Positions 1 to 11,314 of a DNA stretch of 64,000 bases are shown piece after piece. The translations under genes and the position numbers were made by a program. Within the stretch, counting starts at the first letter, position 1. Every line of letters starts with the position of its first letter. The notes beneath the pieces were generated by a model. It searched no databases. It was not told the origin of the DNA and was given only the letters and a program-made list of their open reading frames with translations. The stretch covers positions 58,549 to 122,548 of the forward strand of contig CAADYZ010000007.1 in assembly GCA_900753405.1 (NCBI GenBank), in the 5' to 3' direction. The DNA comes from Campylobacteraceae bacterium (GTDB lineage Bacteria; Campylobacterota; Campylobacteria; Campylobacterales; Campylobacteraceae).

Positions 1-18
1 AATTCCTTAATTTGCGTT

Positions 19-72
19 GTGAAACTAAGCTAGCAAATGCGTATTATATGCGTTTAGCTTAGTTTGTGAAAC
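19..72. repeat. paired GTGAAAC dispersed element (copy 1)
   Basis: Two direct GTGAAAC boxes, 19-25 and 66-72, bracket 40 bases that contain ATGCGT twice and TTATATGCG. The same arrangement recurs eight more times in the window with 25-27 base spacers. Function unknown. Confidence 0.6.
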
Positions 73-360
73 TTTTAGAAGCAAGGTTTGAGTTTTTGGT
101 AGCAACTTTCGCAAAAATGTCAAATCAAATTTGGTTTTGACATTTTGATCACAAAGTTAGTTCTGCTTTGAGTAAATGCGGCAAGAAAATTATCGTCACA
201 AACGACACGAGAAATTTCACTTGACGCAAGAGATGCAAGAGAGAATTGCAGATTTGATTTGCGGTCAAAAACGCGGTTTGGTTGATCGTCATTTTGCAAA
301 CAGCAAAAGAGCAAATTTGCAAAAACCGAATTTGATCCGCAAATTTTCACCCTTTGAAAT

Positions 361-428
361 AAGCCCCGTAAAACGATTTTAACTTACAAGAGTATGACTT
401 TGAGTGATAAAATCGATTTACGAGGCTT
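361..428. repeat. 21-bp imperfect inverted repeat, possible terminator or recombination site
   Basis: The arms at 361-381 and 408-428 match at 19 of 21 positions when one is reverse complemented, with 26 bases between them. It lies about 70 bases beyond the parR stop codon, so a bidirectional transcription terminator is the simplest reading. The arms are long for a terminator and lack a clean T tract, so a recombination site or mobile-element end cannot be excluded. Confidence 0.4.
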
Positions 429-498
429 ATTTTGCAAATTGAGTAAATTTGTAACACAAAACGGGTATTTTTTCGCCAAAATGCCAATCCACCCTGCC

Positions 499-792
499 CT
501 ACCACGCGCGATCGTTGTTTTTTGGCAGGTTATTTACGATGTCGAGATTTTTGTCGATCAACTCTTTTGTCTTTTCGTCCGCTTTGCTCTCTTGGGTTTT
601 GTTTTGCGTTTTTGGAGTCGGCTTTTTCACCGCTTGCGTGCCAGAGTTGAAGATATGCCCTATTTCGCTTTGTTGCAGAAGTTTCAAACCTTGTTCAACG
701 GCGGTTGATTTGAGTCTGCGAGGAATGTTGCTGAAAAATTCGATCGCCTCTTTGTCGGTCAGCACCAGACGCAAAATTAACTTTTCTTCCAT
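499..792 (-). CDS. ParR-like adaptor of actin-type segregation system
   Basis: A 97-residue protein that starts 2 bases after the parM-like gene ends, so the two are almost certainly co-transcribed. Residues 5-40 look like a ribbon-helix-helix fold (strand LILRLVLT, then two helices ending in KSTAVEQGLKLL). The rest is hydrophilic and rich in K, T, Q and E, as expected of the flexible ParR tail that contacts ParM filaments. In plasmid R1-type systems ParR binds the parC centromere and links it to the growing actin-like filament. The identification rests mainly on size, gene order and the predicted N-terminal fold; sequence similarity to named ParR proteins is not obvious by eye. Confidence 0.6.
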   Translation of the reverse strand: MEEKLILRLVLTDKEAIEFFSNIPRRLKSTAVEQGLKLLQQSEIGHIFNSGTQAVKKPTPKTQNKTQESKADEKTKELIDKNLDIVNNLPKNNDRAW

Positions 793-794
793 TT

Positions 795-1679
795 TTAGCC
801 TTTCAATACTTTCAAGTAGCCTCTTACATTTGCAAATTCGTAAGGCGAGTTGGCGAATTTGATATTTGGTGTGTTTGCGAGGCGGTCGATGTCTTCTAAA
901 AGGTAAGCCCCGCCACCGCTGAAAATCACCGCGTCCGCGCCACGGACGATTTCGCCGCTTTTTGCCATTATCTCGTTGATCAAGAAGTCCGCGTAGTCTT
1001 CTTTTGCCGCCATTGCATACTCAGCGACTGACTCGACATTGCCAAAATGTTTAAACTCCCCTACTCGGAAAATCTCATTTGCCTGCATTTCGCTTAGGTC
1101 GAATTTGTATTTTCGCGTTAGGATTTTGGCGAATTCTACGATGATGCGATTAACTCCGTTGCGGTTGGCAAAGCAAAATTCTGGGCGGATGATCCCGTCT
1201 TTGAAGACTAAAAAGTCAAGCGTGTGGTAACCAACATCTACGATGCAAACCGTTCCGTCAAGTGCGTTGCTGTCGAAAAAAACGCCCATTCCTTGCGGTC
1301 GCAGCTCGACTTTTTCAAAGCCTGCGGCGTTGAGATTTGCTAAAATTTCATCCCGATCTCCCCAATTCACAAAGCTTAGTCCAGCGCCGATTTTGTAAGG
1401 CTCTGAGGGGTTGAGGTTGCAAAATTTTAGTGCGTGACGCATTAAAATCGGGCTGTATTTGACTAAAAAGTTGAAGTTTCTAGTGCTGATCGCGTATGGC
1501 AAAGCGTCCGTGCCTACGATGTATTCTACGCCGTCAAGCATATAACAATCATTTCTCACAGCTTCGTAATCCATCTGCGCGCGTTGTTTTTTGCAAATCG
1601 CCGTTGGAAACTTAAATGTAAGTGTCTCGGTGCAAACTTTCACATCCCCATAACCTATGTCTATCGCAACTTTTTGCAT
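795..1679 (-). CDS. parM: ParM/StbA-like actin-type segregation ATPase
   Basis: A 294-residue protein of the actin/Hsp70 superfamily. The phosphate-1 loop is DIGYGDVKV (residues 7-15), the phosphate-2 motif is VDVGYHTLDF (147-156) and the adenosine motif is SGGGAYL (254-260). Known ParM proteins form dynamically unstable filaments that push plasmid copies apart. Start ATG follows AAGGAG. It is followed by the ParR-like gene and preceded by an AT-rich repeat region resembling parC, giving the order parC-parM-parR. In an otherwise chromosomal neighbourhood this points to an integrated plasmid or a chromosomal copy of a plasmid partition system. An alternative role in another actin-like filament system is possible. 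Confidence 0.8.
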   Translation of the reverse strand: MQKVAIDIGYGDVKVCTETLTFKFPTAICKKQRAQMDYEAVRNDCYMLDGVEYIVGTDALPYAISTRNFNFLVKYSPILMRHALKFCNLNPSEPYKIGAGLSFVNWGDRDEILANLNAAGFEKVELRPQGMGVFFDSNALDGTVCIVDVGYHTLDFLVFKDGIIRPEFCFANRNGVNRIIVEFAKILTRKYKFDLSEMQANEIFRVGEFKHFGNVESVAEYAMAAKEDYADFLINEIMAKSGEIVRGADAVIFSGGGAYLLEDIDRLANTPNIKFANSPYEFANVRGYLKVLKG

Positions 1680-1739
1680 TTTTTCTCCTTAAAAAATGCG
1701 AATTTTACTTCATTTTGTATTAAATAGATATTAAAGCGT

Positions 1740-2000
1740 CAAAAGTGTAATTATATATGTATAGAATTGTATTTAATGAGTTAGTTATTAGTTATTATAT
1801 AACTAAAAATTGTAATTAGATAATAATAATTAAGCAGTAAATTACATATTAATAACCATTAAGTTACATTAGAATGACCTTAAATATAAATTTTGATTTA
1901 TAAAACTACATTAAAATAACATTTAAATTACAGATTAATAACTTTATAATGTAACTAAGTAACAAAAATATGTCATTTAGTTACATTATAAAGATAAAAA
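1740..2000. promoter_or_regulatory. candidate parC centromere with iterated repeats
   Basis: A very AT-rich tract directly upstream of parM. It contains a perfect 17-bp inverted repeat, CTTTATAATGTAACTAA at 1942-1958 and its reverse complement at 1977-1993. It also holds two diverged direct-repeat pairs: AAATTACAKATTAATAAC near 1841 and 1926, and RYTACATTARAATRAC near 1863 and 1906. Iterated ParR-binding repeats upstream of parM are the hallmark of type II partition loci, and the parM promoter should also lie here. Binding is inferred. Confidence 0.55.
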
Positions 2001-2630
2001 GCAAGAAATTTTATATTTGATTAAAATTAGACTAGTTTAGCAAAAGTTTTTGAATTTTAAAAGCGGATGTTTTGGCGTTGTGTTATAAAAAATAATCAAA
2101 TGTGATTTGGAAAGCGGTTTGAAAAATTGCGTAAATCAAATTTGATTTTAACAGATTTACAACGCCGTTTTGCGTTTCAGCATTTTTGTCTGCATTAACC
2201 AAGATTTCAACCAGCGAGTCAATCAGCCAAATGAAATAATTTATCAAGCTCAACGCAAAGCATATTTAAAAGCGCAATTTTACAAAACAAGCGAGCCTAA
2301 AAGCATTTTATGGCGCTTTTGAGTATGAAAAACGGCAATTTTTGCCAAACATTTTTAAAAAAATATACTTAAAACCTGCTCAAAAACTCCCTCAAAAACC
2401 AACACTAAAAACATTTTTTCAAACATTTTTGCAAAAAATTCCGCCAAAACATACTCAAAACCGCGCAAAAAACATCGTAAAAATTTTGCAAAAACCGAAT
2501 TTGAAGCGAAAAAATAATTTTAATCCAACCTTAATTTGAAATTTTCACGCTACTTTTTTTACACTACTTGGTAAAAATTCAACTTTTTTTGTTAAAATTA
2601 CCAACTGGCTACTTCAATTAAGGATGGCAA
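2001..2630. other. intergenic region upstream of gltA
   Basis: No gene is supported. It contains palindromic-family copies at 2133-2152 and 2484-2504 and a low-complexity stretch of CAAAAAC-type sequence. The gltA promoter probably lies in the last 60 bases, where GTTAAAAT at about 2591 could act as a -10 element. Confidence 0.5.
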
Positions 2631-3890
2631 ATGTCTTCAAATTCAGTCACTATCACCGACAACCGCACAAACACGAGCTACGAATTTCCGATCATAGACG
2701 GCACAAAAGGCTCGTCTGCCATTGACATCTCAAAACTCCACGAAAAAAGCGGACTTTTCACCTACGACGCTGGGCTTGCGAACACTGCTACTTGTAAATC
2801 AGACATCACCTACATTGACGGCAAAAAGGGCGAGCTGGCTCACCGCGGCTACGACATCGCGTGGCTGGCACAAAACAAGCGGTATTTGGATGTGGTTTAT
2901 CTCCTGCTTTACAAAAAGCTGCCAACTTCGGCGGAATTTGAGGGTTTTAAAAGCGAGTTGAAGTCGCGCAGCTACCTAAACGAGAAGATTTTGCGTCTGT
3001 TTGAAAGCTTCCCTGACACGGCACATCCAATGGCGATTTTGCAAGCTTCGATCGCAACTTTAAGTGCTTACTATAAACACGATATGAATTTTGACGATAT
3101 TGACGGTTATATGGAGTTAGGCAAGCGGCTGATCGCAAAAGTGCCGACTCTGGTCGCCTTTTCGCACAGACATTCGCAAGGTTACCCGCCGGTATATCCT
3201 GACTTAGAGCGCGGTTTTACGGAGAATTTTTTGTATATGATGCGCGCTTTTCCGCATAACCGCGTGGAGCTTAGGGAGATCGAAGTTAAGGCACTTGACA
3301 CGGTTTTGATGTTGCACGCTGACCACGAGCAAAACGCCTCTACAACGACTGTGAGAACCGTAGGCTCAACTCACGCGCACCCATACGCCTGCATTAGCGC
3401 TGGCATCGGCGCGCTTTGGGGGCACGCACACGGCGGGGCGAACGAGAGCGTGATCAAACAGCTTGAAATGATGCAAAAGCCCGAAAATGTCGAGAAATTC
3501 ATCGCCCGCGCGAAGGACAAAAACGACAATTTTAGGCTAATGGGCTTTGGACACAGGGTTTATAAAACTTTCGACCCGCGCGCGCAGGTTTTGAAGAAGT
3601 TGCGCGATGATTTGATTGATCAAATTGGCTTTGACTCAAACCTCATCAAAATCGCCGCAAGACTCGAAGAAATCGTCTTGCAAGACGAGTATTTTGTCAG
3701 CCGAAATCTCTACCCAAATGTCGATTTTAACAGCGGGATCATCCTCAAAGCACTCGGCATTCCAAATGAGATGTTTGCCAGCATTTTTGTGATGGGGCGC
3801 GTGCCTGGCTGGTTTAGTCAGTGGATCGAGTCAAAGACCGCAACGGGTGCTAGGATCACTCGTCCAAGGCAGATCTACACGGGAAATTAA
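2631..3890 (+). CDS. gltA: citrate synthase (type II)
   Basis: A 419-residue citrate synthase that condenses oxaloacetate with acetyl-CoA at the entry of the citric acid cycle in the cytoplasm. Length and sequence match proteobacterial GltA. Diagnostic stretches are the histidine-containing LHADHEQNASTTTVR (around residue 225), WGHAHGGANE with the catalytic histidine, and MGFGHRVYKTFDPRA (around 303). It starts at ATG after AAGGATGG with good spacing. It stands alone, followed by a palindromic-family copy just after the stop codon. Confidence 0.97.
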   Translation: MSSNSVTITDNRTNTSYEFPIIDGTKGSSAIDISKLHEKSGLFTYDAGLANTATCKSDITYIDGKKGELAHRGYDIAWLAQNKRYLDVVYLLLYKKLPTSAEFEGFKSELKSRSYLNEKILRLFESFPDTAHPMAILQASIATLSAYYKHDMNFDDIDGYMELGKRLIAKVPTLVAFSHRHSQGYPPVYPDLERGFTENFLYMMRAFPHNRVELREIEVKALDTVLMLHADHEQNASTTTVRTVGSTHAHPYACISAGIGALWGHAHGGANESVIKQLEMMQKPENVEKFIARAKDKNDNFRLMGFGHRVYKTFDPRAQVLKKLRDDLIDQIGFDSNLIKIAARLEEIVLQDEYFVSRNLYPNVDFNSGIILKALGIPNEMFASIFVMGRVPGWFSQWIESKTATGARITRPRQIYTGN

Positions 3891-3898
3891 GCGAATTT

Positions 3899-3916
3899 GT
3901 CAAATTCGAATTTGAC
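3899..3916. repeat. palindromic dispersed element, symmetric form
   Basis: GTCAAATTCGAATTTGAC, a perfect 18-base palindrome, lies 9 bases after the gltA stop codon. It is the symmetric form of the window-wide family and contains overlapping RAATTY sites. Confidence 0.8.
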
Positions 3917-3995
3917 TGAGTTTTGCTTAATTTACACAAAATTTAGTTTGTTTTAGTAAAATTGTCCGATTTAATTTCCAAAAAAAGGACATAAA

Positions 3996-4820
3996 ATGAA
4001 AAAATCGCTACTTTTAGCACTAGTTTTTGCCTGCTCGCTTCAAGCCAAAGTTTTAGCAACTTTCAACGGCGGCGAGGTTAGCGAAGAGGAGGTTGCGTCT
4101 ATTATGCGTGGTGTTTTGGCTCAACAACAACACCAGCTTAGCAAAGAGGATGTTGCGCGCCTCACAGACAGAGCAGTCGAGAGCATCATCTCAACAAAAC
4201 TAGTTTTGCAACTTGCGCAAAATAGCGGTTTGACTAAGAGTGCTGAGTTTCAACAAGCCCTTGAAAACGCTAAAAACGGCTTGGCTTTGCAGTTTTGGGA
4301 GAGGTCGATTTTCGAAGGAATTAAGGTAAGCGACAATGAACTTCGCCAACTTTACAACCAAAACAAGGACAAAATGCTGCTTCCAGCGCAAGTTAAAGCA
4401 AAACACATTTTAGTCTCGTCACAAAAAGAGGCGGCGGATTTGATCAAGCAGATCAAATCTAAAAGCGGCGCGGCAGCGAGGATCGCAGAATTTGAAAAAC
4501 TAGCCAAATCTCACTCGATCGACAAAGGCAGCGGCGCGCAAGGCGGGGATTTGGGCTGGTTTGAGCAGGGCAAAATGGTCCCTGAGTTTTCAAAAGCGGC
4601 GTTTAGTATGGGCAAAGGGACGATCTCAAATTCACCTGTAAAAAGCCAATTTGGCTACCACATCATCTACAAAGAGGATGCAAGAGAGTCAAAACCAATC
4701 TCATTTGAGGAGATTAAACCGCAATTAGAGGCGCAAATTCGCCAAAACAAAATGCCTGAAATCATCGAAGCACAAGTCGAAGAGTTGCGCAAAAAAGCCA
4801 ACATCAAAAAACAATACTAA
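3996..4820 (+). CDS. PEB4/SurA-like periplasmic peptidyl-prolyl isomerase
   Basis: A 274-residue exported chaperone of the Campylobacter PEB4 (Cbf2) family. An N-terminal signal peptide (residues 1-17, ending LQAKVLA) precedes a helical SurA-N region. A parvulin domain follows from about residue 128, starting QVKAKHILV, with the typical GGDLGWFEQGKMVPEFSKAAF and FGYHIIYKED. PEB4 helps fold outer-membrane proteins and influences adhesion and biofilm in C. jejuni. AAGGA precedes the ATG at suitable spacing. Monocistronic by spacing, between gltA and nhaA. Confidence 0.92.
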   Translation: MKKSLLLALVFACSLQAKVLATFNGGEVSEEEVASIMRGVLAQQQHQLSKEDVARLTDRAVESIISTKLVLQLAQNSGLTKSAEFQQALENAKNGLALQFWERSIFEGIKVSDNELRQLYNQNKDKMLLPAQVKAKHILVSSQKEAADLIKQIKSKSGAAARIAEFEKLAKSHSIDKGSGAQGGDLGWFEQGKMVPEFSKAAFSMGKGTISNSPVKSQFGYHIIYKEDARESKPISFEEIKPQLEAQIRQNKMPEIIEAQVEELRKKANIKKQY

Positions 4821-4896
4821 ACTTTTGCATAGCTTTTACCGCAAAATTTAGTAGAGGTTTGCCGCGTAAAAGTGCCAAAAGTTATTAAGGACGAAA

Positions 4897-6270
4897 ATGC
4901 AGAGTAATTACATTCAAAAACGCACTTTTACGGAGGCTTTTGTCAGCTTTTTGCACCACGAAACTTTCAGTGGCGTGTTGCTGCTGTTGTGTGCTTTGAT
5001 GGCGATGTTTATAGCAAATTCGCCGTTTGGGCATTACTACTTTGAGTTGTGGGAGACGCCCGTTGGGTTCAGCGTTGGCGGACATTTCATCGGTTTTAGC
5101 CTACACCATTTCATCAACGACATTTTAATGGCGCTTTTTTTCGTTGTCGTAGGACTTGAAATCAAACGCGAAGTGCTTTTTGGTGAGTTAAACAGCTTTG
5201 CAAAAGCGGCTTTTCCTGTCGTTGGCGCAGTTGGCGGGATGCTAGCTCCGGGGGCGATTTACGCGCTTTTAAACGCAGGCACACCTAGCATCAGCGGCTT
5301 TGGCGTGCCGATGGCAACGGACATCGCCTTTGCGTTGGGAGTGATTTTGCTGCTTGGAAAGCGCGTGCCAGTGGCGTTAAAGGTCTTTTTGGTTACGCTT
5401 GCGGTGGCGGACGATTTGGGGGCGATTTTAGTCATCGCGCTCTTTTACCCAAGCGCAGAAGGACTGAATTTCGCGTGGCTTTTTGGTGCAGCGGGCGTGA
5501 CATTTGTGCTGATTTTACTCAATCGCTTTGGCGTCAGAGCGCTTAGAGCTTACATCACACTTGGCGTTTTACTTTGGGTTTGCGTGCATTTTAGTGGCAT
5601 TCACGCGACAATCTCAGCTGTCATCCTAGCCTTCACGATCCCCGTTACGCCAAAAGATGACGGCGCGCAATATGACGAGATTGTCGGCGCACTTAGCAAG
5701 AAATTTGCCACCTCAAACAAGGAACGCAAAAACGCACTTTTAAACTCCGAACAAGTCGAAGTTTTAGAAAAAATCATCAAACTCTCAACCATTTCGCAAA
5801 ACCCAAATTTGCGCTTAGAACACGCTTTGGCGCCGCTTACGACATATTTTGTAATGCCACTTTTTGCCTTTGCAAACGCCGGCGTGGCGTTTGGCGGAAA
5901 CTTTGACTTTGGCATTGACGAGATATTTTTAGGCATTTTCTTAGGGCTTGTAGTCGGCAAACCGCTAGGCATCACCCTGCTTACATTCATCGCCGAAAAA
6001 GTCGGCTTTGCAGCCCGTCCGAGCGGAGTTTCGTGGGCGCACATCTTCGGTGCGGGGATGCTTGGCGGGATCGGCTTTACGATGTCGATTTTCGTTGCAA
6101 ACCTCGCTTACACAGAGCCAGCGGCAGTGGATTTGGCGAAAATTTCGGTGTTGATCGCCTCGCTTTGTGCGGGAATTTTTGGCGCGTTTTACCTTAGCGT
6201 GTTAAGCAAAAAAAGGTCAAATTCGAATTTGACAACAAACCAAACACAAAACTCTCAGCCCGCAGAATAG
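4897..6270 (+). CDS. nhaA: Na+/H+ antiporter NhaA
   Basis: A 457-residue inner-membrane antiporter exchanging protons for sodium or lithium, used for pH and salt homeostasis. About twelve membrane segments are visible. The functional VADDLGAILVIALFY (the Asp pair of the ion site) and ATDIAFALGV motifs are intact. It is longer than the roughly 390-residue family norm. The extra length includes a hydrophilic C-terminal tail in which a dispersed palindrome encodes SNSNLT at about residues 441-446. Start ATG follows AAGGA. The SbmA-like gene begins 11 bases after the stop and may be co-transcribed. Confidence 0.95.
   Translation: MQSNYIQKRTFTEAFVSFLHHETFSGVLLLLCALMAMFIANSPFGHYYFELWETPVGFSVGGHFIGFSLHHFINDILMALFFVVVGLEIKREVLFGELNSFAKAAFPVVGAVGGMLAPGAIYALLNAGTPSISGFGVPMATDIAFALGVILLLGKRVPVALKVFLVTLAVADDLGAILVIALFYPSAEGLNFAWLFGAAGVTFVLILLNRFGVRALRAYITLGVLLWVCVHFSGIHATISAVILAFTIPVTPKDDGAQYDEIVGALSKKFATSNKERKNALLNSEQVEVLEKIIKLSTISQNPNLRLEHALAPLTTYFVMPLFAFANAGVAFGGNFDFGIDEIFLGIFLGLVVGKPLGITLLTFIAEKVGFAARPSGVSWAHIFGAGMLGGIGFTMSIFVANLAYTEPAAVDLAKISVLIASLCAGIFGAFYLSVLSKKRSNSNLTTNQTQNSQPAE
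6216..6233. repeat. palindromic element inside nhaA
   Basis: A perfect GTCAAATTCGAATTTGAC palindrome in frame in the last 20 codons of nhaA, encoding SNSNLT after a run of lysine and arginine codons. Confidence 0.8.
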
Positions 6271-6281
6271 GGCGTTTGCGG

Positions 6282-7259
6282 ATGTTTAGCCTCTTTTTTA
6301 AAAGCCGCCGTTTTGCCTTGTGGGCGTGGGGCGGCTTGGTGCTTTTGGTGCTTTCTCTTGTGCTTCAAACGAGGTTAAATGTCGCCATCAACGACTGGTA
6401 TAAAACCTTTTACGACCTTATGCAAAACGCTTCGTCTCACAAAGTCGAGGAGTTTTGGGCGGGAATTTGGCTCTTTTTGAAGATCGCGATGCCCTATGTT
6501 TTGCTCGCAACGGCGATCAGCTTTTTTGCAAGCCACTGGGTTTTTCGCTGGCGTGAGGCGATGACTTTTGGTTACTTGGGGCTGTGGCGAGAGACAAAAG
6601 AAGAGATCGAAGGCAGCTCACAACGCATTCAAGAAGACATTTACCGCTTTGCGAAAATAATGGAGAGTTTGGGGCTGCAAGTACTAAAATCTTTTATGAT
6701 TTTGATCGCGTTTGTGCCGATCTTATGGGAGCTAAGCAGCGGCGTGGAGATCGAGTTTTTAAAGGCAGTTCCGGGCTCTTTGGTGTGGATCGCGCTTTTA
6801 GTGAGCGTTGGCGGTTTGGTGGTGAGCTGGTTTGTTGGCTTCAAGCTTCCTAGCCTTGAATACGACATCCAAAAGCGCGAGGCGGCGTTTAGAAAAGAGC
6901 TGGTTTTTGCCGAAGAAAACAAGCGCGACTTTGCCTCACCCGAGAGCATCGCCGAGCTTTTTAGCGGCGTGAAAAGCAGTTTTTTCCGCCTCTTTTTGCA
7001 TTATGGCTATTTTAATGTCTGGTTGATTAGCTTTTCGCAGTTTATGGTCATTGTGCCGTTTATTTTAATGGGGCAGGGGCTTTTTACAGGCGCGATCACG
7101 CTTGGGGTGATGATCCAAGTGAGCAACGCGTTTTCGCAAGTCAGAGACTCGTTTAGCGTATTCATCAACAACTGGACGACCATAACCGAGCTTAGAAGCA
7201 TTTTCAAGCGGCTAAAAGAGTTTGAGGTTAATATCAACTTTTGTCAAAATCAAATTTGA
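6282..7259 (+). CDS. SbmA/BacA-like inner-membrane peptide transporter
   Basis: About 325 residues with several membrane segments and the features of the SbmA/BacA family: NVAINDWYKTFYDLMQNA near the N terminus, WRLREAM-like WRWREAM, QRIQEDI, and the C-terminal TELRSIFKRLKEFE. The family imports microcin B17, bleomycin and proline-rich antimicrobial peptides using the proton gradient. The substrate here is unknown. The family is usually about 400 residues, so this is a compact member. ATG at 6282 is preferred to the TTG at 6276 because AGGG lies at better spacing. The final codons FCQNQI and the TGA stop are supplied by a dispersed palindrome, so the natural C terminus has been replaced. Confidence 0.8.
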   Translation: MFSLFFKSRRFALWAWGGLVLLVLSLVLQTRLNVAINDWYKTFYDLMQNASSHKVEEFWAGIWLFLKIAMPYVLLATAISFFASHWVFRWREAMTFGYLGLWRETKEEIEGSSQRIQEDIYRFAKIMESLGLQVLKSFMILIAFVPILWELSSGVEIEFLKAVPGSLVWIALLVSVGGLVVSWFVGFKLPSLEYDIQKREAAFRKELVFAEENKRDFASPESIAELFSGVKSSFFRLFLHYGYFNVWLISFSQFMVIVPFILMGQGLFTGAITLGVMIQVSNAFSQVRDSFSVFINNWTTITELRSIFKRLKEFEVNINFCQNQI

Positions 7260-7266
7260 TTTTAGC
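7242..7266. repeat. palindromic element ending the sbmA-like gene
   Basis: TGTCAAAATCAAATTTGATT followed by TTAGCAA. The TGA at 7257-7259 inside the element is the stop codon of the upstream SbmA-like gene, and the polA ribosome binding site begins 7 bases beyond it. Confidence 0.8.
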
Positions 7267-7282
7267 AAAAACAAGGAGCGGG

Positions 7283-9942
<2,660 letters not shown>

Positions 9943-9943
<1 letters not shown>

Positions 9944-11298
9944 TGCCAAATCCCATAAAACACTTAGGGCAGGTTTTTACTCCGCCTTTTGTTGTGGATT
10001 TAATGCTTAAAATGCCCCAAAACAAATCCTTTTGCGGACGCAAAATTTTAGAAGCAGGTTGCGGGGACGGGGCTTTTTTAACGGCGCTTGCAAGGCGTTA
10101 TGCGAGCGAGTTTTTAGAGCATTCAAAGGATTTAAAGCGTTTAAAATTTGAGTTAGAGACAAATTTAATCGGCGTTGAGATTGATACTGAAATTTTAAGC
10201 AAATGCCACGAGAATTTAGACAAGGTAGCAAGCGAATTTGGCTTAAAAAATGTCGCGTGGAATTTACAAAATGGCGATTTTTTGGAGCTTTATGAAAACT
10301 ACAAAGCCCAAATCGACCTAATCATCGGCAATCCGCCCTACATCAGAGTGCATAATCTTAACGAAAATGCCCGCAAATTCACGCGCGGGGGAATGAGTGA
10401 TTTGTTTTTAATCTTTTTTGAGCTTGGTTTTGAGTGCCTAAAAAATGGTGGCGAGCTTGTTTTTATCACGCCTAGTTCGTGGCTAAATAGCAAGGCTGGG
10501 GCGAGTTTGCGTAGGCAAATTTGTGCCGAAAAAAATCTTACTCAAATCATAGACTTTTCGCACGAAAAAGTGTTTGACAAAATCACCACTTACAGCCTTA
10601 TCAGCGCCTTTAAAAAGGACGAAAAAAGCAAATTTGTAGAGTGTGGCGAATTTGCAAATGGCGAAATTTTAAAAAAAAGAAAAATTGCTTATGAAAATCT
10701 TTTTTTGCCGAGTGGAGAGATTTTTTTAGGCGAGACAAAATTTAAAAAAATCCTAAATTTAAAGCCTTTGGCTGTGAAAAACGGCTTTGCCACGCTTTGC
10801 GATGCGTTTTTTTTCGGTGATTTTAGTGGCTTTGCTTACCCAAAAATTCGCGCTTACAAGGCTTCAAATGGCAAATGGTGCGAGTGCATTTACCCTTATG
10901 ATAAAAATGGCGCTTTCATAAAGCCAAGCGGTGCGGTTTTAAAGCGTTATGATGAGTATGAAAAACGGCTTAAAAGCAGGGATTTGCGCGGTGCAAGCTG
11001 GCTTGAATTTGGGCGCAGTCAAGGGCTAAAAGACACGCATAAGCGCAAAATCGCCTTTAACACGCTTATCCGTGAGCTTAAAGATTTGCGAATTTGTGAG
11101 GTTAAGGCTGGCGAGGGCATTTTTGGCGGGCTTTATTTGGCAAGTGATTTGCCCGTAGAGCATTTTGAAAAAGCTTTGCGAAATGATGAATTTTTAGGCT
11201 TTGTGCGAAGTTTAGGCAAATACAAAAACGGCGGTTATTACACCTTTTCAAGCACTGATTTAGGGCGATTTTTAGCCTATAAATTTGGCGAGTTTTAA
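9943..11298 (+). CDS. type II N6-adenine DNA methyltransferase (gamma class, TaqI-like)
   Basis: A 451-residue methyltransferase. Motif X is GQVFTPP (residues 9-15), motif I is LEAGCGDGAFL (36-46), the acidic loop is GVEID (77-81) and the catalytic NPPY sits at 130-133. The C-terminal half is a target-recognition region. The order X-I-IV and NPPY define a gamma-class N6-adenine enzyme resembling M.TaqI. It should protect host DNA from the nuclease encoded just downstream. The ATG shares bases with the polA stop (TAATG), so translation may be coupled. Codon use is clearly more AT-rich than polA, and no dispersed palindrome occurs inside it, both signs of recent gain. The recognition sequence cannot be read from the sequence. 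Confidence 0.85.
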
Positions 11299-11314
11299 TG
11301 AGTAAAGGATAAAA

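Larger units (their letters stand above)
1..498. other. intergenic region with dispersed repeats, no gene seen
   Basis: No credible gene is visible downstream of the parM-parR locus. The stretch holds a paired-GTGAAAC element (boxes at 19-25 and 66-72, with a 10-bp inverted repeat AAACTAAGCT/AGCTTAGTTT between them), a palindromic-family copy at 118-142, another half copy at 317-336, and a 21-bp imperfect inverted repeat at 361-428. Short open frames here are built mostly from repeat sequence and lack ribosome binding sites. Confidence 0.6.

Noticed and set aside
176..382. Small plus-strand open frame downstream of parR
   Set aside because: No ribosome binding site, no recognisable domain, and part of it is a dispersed repeat.
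394..862. Overlapping plus-strand open frames across parR and the end of parM
   Set aside because: They are antisense to the better supported minus-strand parM-parR genes.
2342..2539. 65-residue basic open frame upstream of gltA
   Set aside because: Low-complexity lysine and proline codons, no start signals, includes a repeat copy.
7241..7282. TTG start giving a longer PolA
   Set aside because: The added residues are encoded by the dispersed repeat, while ATG 7283 follows AAGGAG.
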